Shown here: in pieces, positions 27,630 to 34,038 of the stretch | How positions within the stretch are numbered: position 1 is the first letter of the stretch | Layout of the letters: each line of letters starts with the position of its first letter | The notes under the pieces: model-generated | Database searches by the model: none | What the model saw: the letters and a program-made list of their open reading frames with translations, nothing else | What the model was told of the DNA's origin: nothing | Source: Candidatus Cryptobacteroides merdigallinarum | GTDB lineage: Bacteria; Bacteroidota; Bacteroidia; Bacteroidales; UBA932 | Direction of reading: 5' to 3' | Length of the DNA stretch: 34,038 nt | NCBI GenBank assembly: GCA_017694655.1 | Contig: JADIMQ010000115.1 | Location: forward strand, 1-34,038 | Program-made: the position numbers and the translations under genes

Positions 27630-27941
27630 TTAAGCGATTTCGTTAATCTTGATCTTTGAAAGGTTCTGACGGTGACCGGTCAACTTCTGATAGCCTTTAC
27701 GGCGCTTCTTCTTGAAGACCAGCACTTTCTTGGCCCTGCAGCTGTCGTCGAGGACAGTAGCCTTCACAACAGTACCTTCCACATAAGGGGCACCTACCTT
27801 CACATCCCCGTCAGTGTCCACGAGCAGCACCTTGTCGAACTCGACCGAAGCACCCTTCTCCGCAGCGAGACGGTTCACGAAAATTTCCTTGCCAGCCTCT
27901 ACCTTAAACTGCTGGCCTGCAATATCCACGATTGCGTACAT
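27630..27941 (-). CDS. rplU: 50S ribosomal protein L21
   Basis: Start at [53 protein letters not shown]. Confidence 0.97.
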   Translation of the reverse strand: MYAIVDIAGQQFKVEAGKEIFVNRLAAEKGASVEFDKVLLVDTDGDVKVGAPYVEGTVVKATVLDDSCRAKKVLVFKKKRRKGYQKLTGHRQNLSKIKINEIA

Positions 27942-27965
27942 AAATATAAAAACTTTAATAGTCCC

Positions 27966-28013
27966 GACCGTAAGCGGTTGCATAAACAACTCTTTGTCAA
28001 TGGCTTACCGGCC
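27966..28013 (-). promoter_or_regulatory. candidate structured 5' leader of rplU-rpmA mRNA
   Basis: Minus-strand GGCCGGTAAGC...GCTTACGGTC closing stem (one bulge, one wobble) around GTTGT-TTAT-GCAAC hairpin, between predicted promoter and rplU ATG. Confidence 0.4.
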
Positions 28014-28032
28014 ATAATCTCATTTTGGTCTG

Positions 28033-28062
28033 CAAAAATAACACTTTTTGACGAGATGACAA
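28033..28062 (-). promoter_or_regulatory. Bacteroidota-type promoter for rplU-rpmA (TTG-N19-TATTTTTG)
   Basis: Minus strand -33 TTG (28060-28062), 19-nt spacer, -7 TATTTTTG (28033-28040). Confidence 0.7.
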
Positions 28063-28080
28063 AAAAAAATGGTATTTTTG
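28048..28080 (+). promoter_or_regulatory. candidate Bacteroidota-type promoter for the ATPase gene
   Basis: -7 TATTTTTG at 28073-28080 exact; nearest TTG at 28048-28050 gives a long 22-nt spacer. Confidence 0.4.
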
Positions 28081-28118
28081 TCAATTCCAATCTGGACAGA
28101 AGCAAAACTACACTGACA

Positions 28119-29273
28119 ATGGACACGCCATTCATATATGACAGATTTGTCACGGGAAAAAATTTCATAGGCAGGAAGAGCGAGTGCACCGCCCTGCGGA
28201 ACCTCCTTGACAACAAGGAGCATGTTTGCATATATGAGCCGCCCATGGCCGGGAAGATGTCGGTCATACAGCAGACCCTCTTCAACATGAGAATCTCCGG
28301 CAAGCAGTATACGGTGGCGGAATCCGACCTGTTCAATGTCCGTTCATCCAGCCAGTTCCTGCTGAAGCTGGGCTCCTCGCTCATCCGGTCGCAGACCTCC
28401 ACTCCGGCGGAATACGAGGCCCTTGTCAGCACAATGCTCGAAGGTACGCACTTCAGGTTCGACCAGGAGAGGTTCTCGCTCAGGGACGAGGTGCTGACCC
28501 TGGAGGGGACTCCGGACGAGAATGACATCCGGAAGCTCCTGTCCCTCCCGTACAGGCTCGCGGAAAGGGACGGCAACATCTTCTTCGTGGTCATCGGGGA
28601 ATTCCAGAGCCTGCTTGCCCTCGAGGAGACCGAGTACGAGATGATATTCAGGATAATGTCCGAAATCTTCTCCGGCGCGGACAAGGCCGCTCCATGGCAG
28701 GTATCCTTTGTGCTGACAGGCTCCAAGGTGAACGCGATGAAGCATATCTTCGAGGAGAAGAAATATTTCTACCGGCAGGTGGAGCATCTGCCGCTCAACG
28801 AGATAGACCACAAGGAAATACTTGACCACATAGTAAGGGGCTTCCTGACAGGGGGCAAGGTCATAGAGAACGACCTGGTGCTCGGAGCCATAAAGCTGTT
28901 CCGCGGGAATATCTGGTACATCAACCATTTCTGTTCCATCTGCGACTCCCTCTCGAAAGGCTACATGAACGAGGGCATACTCATGGACGCCCTCGGGATA
29001 CTTATTTCGGTGCACAGGCACAGGTTCATGAGCATAGCCGACGACCTCACCACCCACCAGATGAGCCTTATCCGGGCGATCCTGGACGGGGAGACCAGGT
29101 TCAGCTCCGCCGAGGTCATAGAGAAGTACGGGCTCAACTCGTCCGCCAACGTGAGGAGGGTGAAGGATGCCCTGAAGAAAAAGGAAATAATCACATTCAA
29201 CGAGAAAGACGACCCTGAGGTAATAGATCCCCTGTTCAGATACTGGATAGAGAAATATTATTTCGAACGGTGA
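28119..29273 (+). CDS. P-loop ATPase of archaeal-ATPase/STAND-like type with C-terminal winged-helix/DUF234-like region
   Basis: MDTPFIYDRFVTGKNFIGRKSECTALRNLLDNKEHVCIYEPPMAGKMSVIQQ; FFVVIGEFQSLL; C-term VIDPLFRYWIEKYYFER; alternative start 28056. Confidence 0.75.
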   Translation: MDTPFIYDRFVTGKNFIGRKSECTALRNLLDNKEHVCIYEPPMAGKMSVIQQTLFNMRISGKQYTVAESDLFNVRSSSQFLLKLGSSLIRSQTSTPAEYEALVSTMLEGTHFRFDQERFSLRDEVLTLEGTPDENDIRKLLSLPYRLAERDGNIFFVVIGEFQSLLALEETEYEMIFRIMSEIFSGADKAAPWQVSFVLTGSKVNAMKHIFEEKKYFYRQVEHLPLNEIDHKEILDHIVRGFLTGGKVIENDLVLGAIKLFRGNIWYINHFCSICDSLSKGYMNEGILMDALGILISVHRHRFMSIADDLTTHQMSLIRAILDGETRFSSAEVIEKYGLNSSANVRRVKDALKKKEIITFNEKDDPEVIDPLFRYWIEKYYFER

Positions 29274-29317
29274 CGGCCAGGGGCCGGATACCGGGGGACC
29301 AATGACACGGATACATC

Positions 29318-30028
29318 ATGAAGAAGAAAATGGCAGTGCTGACAGGCGCCGGGGTGAGCGCCGAAAGCGGGATAAGCACATTCAGGGACAGCAACGGGCT
29401 GTGGGAAAACTACAGGGTGGAGGACGTTGCCTCAATCGAGGGCTGGCACAGGGATCCGGCCCTGGTGCTCGACTTCTACAACACGAGGCGCAGGGAGCTC
29501 GGTACAGTCAGCCCGAACGCCGCCCACGCAGCCATAGCGGAGCTCGAGAAAGACTATGACGTCACGGTCGTGACGCAGAATGTCGACAACCTGCACGAGC
29601 GCGCAGGTAGCACGAGGATAATCCACCTGCACGGGGAGCTCACCAAGGTCCGTCCGGAGGACAGGTGCAACTACCGCGACAATTTCTCGGAAGACTCGGT
29701 ATTCGACATAGGCTACGGGGAGATACACATCGGGGACCTTGCCCCGGACGGGGCGCAGCTGAGGCCGCATATAGTATGGTTCGGCGAGGCGGTCCCGAAG
29801 ATAGAGGCGGCGATCGACGCAGTGGAAAAGGCCTCGATCCTCCTCATCGTGGGGACTTCCCTGCAGGTCTACCCTGCCGCCGGGCTGTACAGGTATGCAG
29901 GGCCGGATACACCGATATATATTATAGACCCGAAGGATGTACCGGTGTCGGACCCGAGGATAACCCATATCAGGGAAGTCGCGACAAGGGGGATGGAGAT
30001 TTTCAAAAATATTTTGAAATCAAAATAA
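29318..30028 (+). CDS. Sir2 family NAD-dependent protein deacylase
   Basis: LTGAGVSAESGISTFRDSNGLWENY; VTQNVDNLHERAGSTRIIHLHGEL; LRPHIVWFGEAVP; IVGTSLQVYPAAGL. Confidence 0.95.
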   Translation: MKKKMAVLTGAGVSAESGISTFRDSNGLWENYRVEDVASIEGWHRDPALVLDFYNTRRRELGTVSPNAAHAAIAELEKDYDVTVVTQNVDNLHERAGSTRIIHLHGELTKVRPEDRCNYRDNFSEDSVFDIGYGEIHIGDLAPDGAQLRPHIVWFGEAVPKIEAAIDAVEKASILLIVGTSLQVYPAAGLYRYAGPDTPIYIIDPKDVPVSDPRITHIREVATRGMEIFKNILKSK

Positions 30029-30034
30029 TGTGAC

Positions 30035-30042
30035 TATCTTTG
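30035..30042 (+). promoter_or_regulatory. putative -7 element for rpsU (TATCTTTG)
   Basis: Matches TAnnTTTG; TTG at 30014-30016 with 18-nt spacer; within about 40 bp of the rpsU start. Confidence 0.55.
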
Positions 30043-30054
30043 CAGCCGCAAACA

Positions 30055-30066
30055 AAAGGAGGTGAT
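30055..30066 (+). promoter_or_regulatory. extended Shine-Dalgarno of rpsU (AAAGGAGGTGAT)
   Basis: 12 consecutive nt complementary to the conserved bacterial 16S 3' end; 6 nt before the ATG at 30073. Confidence 0.85.
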
Positions 30067-30072
30067 AAGAGT

Positions 30073-30267
30073 ATGATTATAGTTCCGGTAAAAGAGGGCG
30101 AGAACATAGAGAAGGCATTGAAGAAGTTCAAGAGGAAGTTCGAGAAGACGGGGGCGATACGCGAGCTCCGTGCGAGGAAGGCTTTCGTAAAACCTTCAGT
30201 GAAAAGAAGAGAGCAGATCAAGAAGGCTATCTATGTGCAGCACATGCAGCTCATGGATGAGCAGTAA
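30073..30267 (+). CDS. rpsU: 30S ribosomal protein S21
   Basis: MIIVPVKEGENIEKALKKFKRKFEKTGAIRELRARKAFVKPSVKRREQIKKAIYVQ. Confidence 0.95.
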   Translation: MIIVPVKEGENIEKALKKFKRKFEKTGAIRELRARKAFVKPSVKRREQIKKAIYVQHMQLMDEQ

Positions 30268-30289
30268 TTGATTCCAGATAGAATTACAT

Positions 30290-30327
30290 AAAGGCTGTGT
30301 CGTGATCCAATCCGGCGCAGCCTTTTT
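30290..30327 (+). terminator. rho-independent-like terminator after rpsU
   Basis: AAAGGCTGTGTCG...CGGCGCAGCCTTT stem (with G-U wobbles) running into TTTTT. Confidence 0.75.
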
Positions 30328-30469
30328 CGTAAGCCCTATGCTCGCTTTCGAACGTCCACAGGACATTCTCATAAACCGCTCACGACCCCTATTAAACAAT
30401 CTCATTGCTTTTCCTCGTTACGCCTCGGTTAGGGGGATTAACCCTTCGGGTTTTCCTCCTTTTACATCA

Positions 30470-30496
30470 GGAATATCCGGACAGGTCCGGTATTCC
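30470..30496. repeat. near-perfect inverted repeat GGAATATCCGGAC-AG-GTCCGGTATTCC
   Basis: 12 bp stem with a single bulged base. Confidence 0.7.
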
Positions 30497-30533
30497 GTTC
30501 GGTCTGGCGTCGGTTTCGCACCTGCCCGGTGCG

Positions 30534-30552
30534 GTCCCTTCGGGACTTTTTT
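30534..30552 (+). terminator. terminator-like hairpin GTCCC-TTC-GGGAC-TTTTTT
   Basis: Perfect 5-bp GC-rich stem followed directly by six T. Confidence 0.65.
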
Positions 30553-30580
30553 GCTCTGCGCTCGGCTTCTGCGATATTTG
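30550..30580 (+). repeat. promoter-bearing repeat module, copy 1 (degenerate -7)
   Basis: TTTGCTCTGCGCTCGGCTTCTGCG + ATATTTG; identical 24-nt block to copy 2 with one base missing before the -7. Confidence 0.85.
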
Positions 30581-30628
30581 TACGCTTCGCGTCCACATAT
30601 ACTGTGGCGCCTCGGCATAGCAAATTTA

Positions 30629-30660
30629 TTTGCTCTGCGCTCGGCTTCTGCGTATATTTG
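30629..30660 (+). repeat. promoter-bearing repeat module, copy 2
   Basis: TTTGCTCTGCGCTCGGCTTCTGCG + TATATTTG. Confidence 0.85.
30630..30660 (+). promoter_or_regulatory. Bacteroidota-type promoter of the AsmA-like gene (TTG-N20-TATATTTG)
   Basis: TTG 30630-30632, 20-nt spacer, TATATTTG 30653-30660; ATG 30687 lies about 26 nt downstream. Confidence 0.7.
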
Positions 30661-30686
30661 CAATGGACGTTAAAAAAATACGGATA

Positions 30687-33600
30687 ATGGAAAAGCGGAC
30701 TTCTCCGAAAAGAAAACGAATACTGAAAAAGGCAGGCATAGTCCTGCTATGCTTCATAGGGCTGTGGGCCGTGATACTGGCGGCGCTCCAGATTGCACTC
30801 ACCCCGGGTGTACTGACTAACCTGGCGAACAGGTACGCCCCGCAGTTCGTCGACGGCGATGTATCTTTCGGCAAAGTGAGGGCCTCTGTATTCAAGAGCT
30901 TCCCTTACCTCAACGTCACATTCGACAGCCTCTCCATAACATACCCTTCCGACAGGTTCGAGGCATACGGAGCCGGGAAAGACTGGTACACGAGCCAAGG
31001 CCGCGGGGAGACCTGCGACACCCTGATGTCATTCAACAGCCTTTCCGCCTCTGTCAACCTTTCGAGCCTGATAGCAGGACAGATAAACGTGCCGAGAATC
31101 CTCCTGTCCAAGCCGAGGATATTCGCCACGGCCTACAACGACAGCACGGCCACATGGAACATATTCAAGGGGCTCGGCGAGAGCGATGAACCGGAGGACA
31201 CTGTATCCGCAGGCATGCCTGACCTCGTGATCGGCAGGATCAGGCTTGTGGACAACCCGAGGATCGTATTCAGCAGCATACCCGACTCCACAAGCCTGTC
31301 GATGAGCCTGAAGAGGATGATCTTCTTCGGGAAAGTAGTCACCAGGGACCTGAAGAAAAGCCGGCTGGGACTGAAGGTCGACACGCTCTTCCTTACCGGG
31401 CGCTTCCCTTCGGACACGGTAGCCCTGAGGCTCGACAACTTCATGACCAGAGGCAAGGACAACGGGATTGAACTCAAGGCACTGGCGACAGCTTACCTTG
31501 CCATGAACTCCTACGGGAGGATGAAGCTGCCGGTTTCCATAGATTCCAGGATATCCTTCCCGAAGGACACGATAAGGAAGATTTCCCTGGAAAGGTTCGA
31601 CGTCAATTTCGCTGACATACCGCTTTCCGCACGTGCCGACATCGGCTTCAAGGGAGACAGCGTATATATCAAGGGAAATGCAAGGATAGACGGATGCGAG
31701 ATAACGAAGCCGATAGGATATTTCGGCAAGAACCTCGTGAAGGCAGCGGGAGCCATCAGGACCGACGCCGTCATAAGCATGTCTGCCGATGTCGACGGAT
31801 GGCTTGACTCTCAAGGACATATACCTGACATAGATGCAGTCCTGGAAATTCCGGTATCGAAAGTATCCCACAAACTTTTCGGCGAAGACAACAGGATAGG
31901 GCTGAAGGCAATCCTCAAGGGAGACCGTTCAGGCCTTGTGGACCTGCAGCTCGACAGCGTACTCGTGATAGGCAGAGGTATAGCCCTGGCAGGTGCCGGG
32001 AAGGCGCATGACCTGCTCGGGGAGGATCCCGCCCTCAGCGTGGACGGGCACTTCTTCCTGAATCTCGACACTCTTTCCACCCTACTGCAGAAAATGACAG
32101 GATACGCGGCGGCGGGCAGGCTGGCTGCGGAGCTGAACGGAGACATCAGGATGTCACAGCTCTCCCCGTACACCTTCGCCGACGCCGACCTGAAAGGCAG
32201 CGTGAAGAGCCGGGAAATGGTACTTTATTCCGAAAAGGACTCCATCGACATATACATCGACAGCCTGGACGTCAAGCTGGGGACCTTCGGGAACGTATAT
32301 ACCACAGGTGTAAGGAAAGGCGAACGGATGATGGCGGCAGCCGGGTATGTGGACAGCGTCAGGTTCAGGTACAAGGACGAGATGTCAGTGATGGGAAGAC
32401 AGCTGTCCCTGATGGCCCAGAATGCGGCAGCAGTACTTGACAAGGAAGACTCGTCCATGTTCTACCCGTTCGGGGGAAAGTTCAAGGCAGGATTCCTGTC
32501 CATGCGCGGAGCGGACACATCCGTCATAGTCGTGGCCAAGTCCGACAACACCTTCACTGTCAAGCCGAAGGAAAGCAATCCAGAGGTACCTGTGCTCGCC
32601 CTGGAAAGCAACACCGCCGGAATCTTCATAAAAGGCCCGGTGAACAGGCTGGCCGTGTCCGGGCTGCAGATGTCGGCAGATGCGGCGATGAACTCCATAG
32701 AAAGGAGGCACAGGGCGAAGGAATTCATGGATTCCCTCTACAGGGCTTACCCTGACATCCCGAGGGACTCCCTCTTCCGTTACCTCCGGAGGACAAGACC
32801 TGCGAGGGAAATACCGGAATGGCTCACGGAAGCCGATTTCAGGAAGAGAGACATCCGGCTCGATGTCGGGGAGAACATAAAGAAATATTTCAGGGAATGG
32901 GACATGGAGGGAAATATCTCGTTCAGGCGGACAAGCATACTTTCCCCTTACTTCCCGCTCCGCAACACCGTCCGGGACTTCAAGGGGACCTTCGACAACA
33001 ACAGCATAGCCCTGGAGAACATCACAGTGACGAGCGGCAGGTCCAACCTGTCGGCCAAGGGCTCCCTGACAGGCCTCAGGAATGTCATCCTCCGCAGCGG
33101 GTTCCTCAACCTCGACGTGGACGTGACTTCCGACAGCCTCGACATGAACCAGCTGCTGGCGACGTATTCCGCAGGAATGTCCTTCGACGCGGAGGATTTC
33201 GGGGGCAAGGACATGACCGGGATAGAAGATGACGAGTTCGAGGAAATGATAGTGGCGGACAGTACTGCCACAGAAGACACGCAGATGCTGCTGGTGATAC
33301 CGGCGAACCTCAACGCGGAGATAAGGCTCGATGCCCGGAACGTGAAGTATTCGAAGCTCGAGATGGAGACCATGACTGCAGACCTCGCGGTGAAGGAGAG
33401 GTGCGTCCAGTTCACGAACACCTCCGCATCCACGAACATGGGGAAACTCTTTTTCGAGGGCTTCTACTCTACCCGGACAAAGAAGGACCTGAAGACGGGC
33501 TTCAACCTTAATTTCTCGCAGATAACGGCGGAGAAGGTTATAGAAATGCTGCCGGCAATAGACACCGTGATGCCTCTGCTGAAGTCCTTCCAGGGGGAAC

Positions 33601-34038
33601 TGGATCTGGAAATGGCTGCCACTGCGGACATTGACACCACAATGAGTATCGAGATCCCTACCATCAACGGGGTCATAAGGATAGGCGGCAACCATCTGCG
33701 GCTGCACAATGACGAAAGCATAAAGAAGATAGCCAAGATATTGAAGTTCAAGGACAGGGAGAACAGCTACATCGACAAGATGTCAGTGGAGGGCGTCATT
33801 TCCGACAGCCGGCTCGAGATTTTCCCGTTCGTGCTCGAGATAGACAGGTACACCCTTGCCATGAGCGGGATACAGAACCTCGACTCCTCCTTCAAATATC
33901 ACATATCCGTCATCAAGTCCCCGCTGCCGTTCAGGCTCGGGATAGACCTGAACGGGAACTTCGAGGACATGAAGTTCAAGATAGGAAAGGCCAAGTACAA
34001 GAGCACCAATGTACCGGTGTTCACGGCCGCAGTGGACC
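30687..34038 (+). CDS. AsmA family protein (3' truncated by window end)
   Basis: MEKRTSPKRKRILKKAGIVLLCFIGLWAVILAALQIALTPGVLTNLANRYAPQFVDGDVSFGKVRASVFKSFPYLNVTFDSLSITYP; single N-terminal TM then long beta-rich sequence; not in the ORF track because no stop is reached. Confidence 0.85.
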   Translation, partial: MEKRTSPKRKRILKKAGIVLLCFIGLWAVILAALQIALTPGVLTNLANRYAPQFVDGDVSFGKVRASVFKSFPYLNVTFDSLSITYPSDRFEAYGAGKDWYTSQGRGETCDTLMSFNSLSASVNLSSLIAGQINVPRILLSKPRIFATAYNDSTATWNIFKGLGESDEPEDTVSAGMPDLVIGRIRLVDNPRIVFSSIPDSTSLSMSLKRMIFFGKVVTRDLKKSRLGLKVDTLFLTGRFPSDTVALRLDNFMTRGKDNGIELKALATAYLAMNSYGRMKLPVSIDSRISFPKDTIRKISLERFDVNFADIPLSARADIGFKGDSVYIKGNARIDGCEITKPIGYFGKNLVKAAGAIRTDAVISMSADVDGWLDSQGHIPDIDAVLEIPVSKVSHKLFGEDNRIGLKAILKGDRSGLVDLQLDSVLVIGRGIALAGAGKAHDLLGEDPALSVDGHFFLNLDTLSTLLQKMTGYAAAGRLAAELNGDIRMSQLSPYTFADADLKGSVKSREMVLYSEKDSIDIYIDSLDVKLGTFGNVYTTGVRKGERMMAAAGYVDSVRFRYKDEMSVMGRQLSLMAQNAAAVLDKEDSSMFYPFGGKFKAGFLSMRGADTSVIVVAKSDNTFTVKPKESNPEVPVLALESNTAGIFIKGPVNRLAVSGLQMSADAAMNSIERRHRAKEFMDSLYRAYPDIPRDSLFRYLRRTRPAREIPEWLTEADFRKRDIRLDVGENIKKYFREWDMEGNISFRRTSILSPYFPLRNTVRDFKGTFDNNSIALENITVTSGRSNLSAKGSLTGLRNVILRSGFLNLDVDVTSDSLDMNQLLATYSAGMSFDAEDFGGKDMTGIEDDEFEEMIVADSTATEDTQMLLVIPANLNAEIRLDARNVKYSKLEMETMTADLAVKERCVQFTNTSASTNMGKLFFEGFYSTRTKKDLKTGFNLNFSQITAEKVIEMLPAIDTVMPLLKSFQGELDLEMAATADIDTTMSIEIPTINGVIRIGGNHLRLHNDESIKKIAKILKFKDRENSYIDKMSVEGVISDSRLEIFPFVLEIDRYTLAMSGIQNLDSSFKYHISVIKSPLPFRLGIDLNGNFEDMKFKIGKAKYKSTNVPVFTAAVD

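Noticed and set aside
27672-28118. Annotated N-terminal extension of the ATPase ORF from 27672
   Set aside because: It runs antisense through rplU and its leader; the real start is probably 28119 (or 28056).
30302-30673. Small ORFs in the rpsU-AsmA gap (30302-30673 +, 30405-30620 +, 30418-30663 -)
   Set aside because: They span terminators, hairpins and the duplicated promoter module; translations look like non-coding sequence.
32385-33707. 440-aa minus-strand ORF antisense to the AsmA-like gene
   Set aside because: Composition (H/P/R/V/Y-rich) is typical of reverse-frame reading; the plus-strand AsmA reading frame is continuous.

Overview
The window is a GC-rich, Bacteroidota/Bacteroidales-like chromosomal segment with mostly core genes. 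On the minus strand from about 11.35 kb to 2 kb there is a Bat aerotolerance-type cluster: MoxR ATPase, DUF58 protein, a DUF4381-like membrane protein, BatA, BatB, BatC and a BatD-BatE fusion. It is followed by a D-2-hydroxyacid dehydrogenase, a gamma-carbonic anhydrase-like protein and RmuC. The rest holds truA, lon, ung, coaD, a double-thioredoxin-like protein, lnt, a LysE-type exporter, a PASTA protein, an RluD-type pseudouridine synthase, a TonB-receptor-like beta-barrel protein, ruvC, serS, rpmA, rplU, an orphan P-loop ATPase, a sirtuin, rpsU and a 3'-truncated AsmA-like protein. No rRNA, tRNA, CRISPR array, transposase or phage genes were seen. The most interesting signals are non-coding. 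They are (1) two copies of a palindromic, TIR-bounded intergenic repeat between truA and lon, one carrying a second palindrome; (2) a hairpin-rich intergenic block after rpsU containing a duplicated 24-nt module that carries a consensus Bacteroidota promoter; (3) an uncommonly long Shine-Dalgarno on rpsU; (4) a candidate structured leader and overlapping divergent promoters at rplU; (5) a strand-asymmetric wobble hairpin shared by the serS/rpmA and rpsU 3' regions. All calls come from reading the sequence and the supplied ORF translations; no database search was run.
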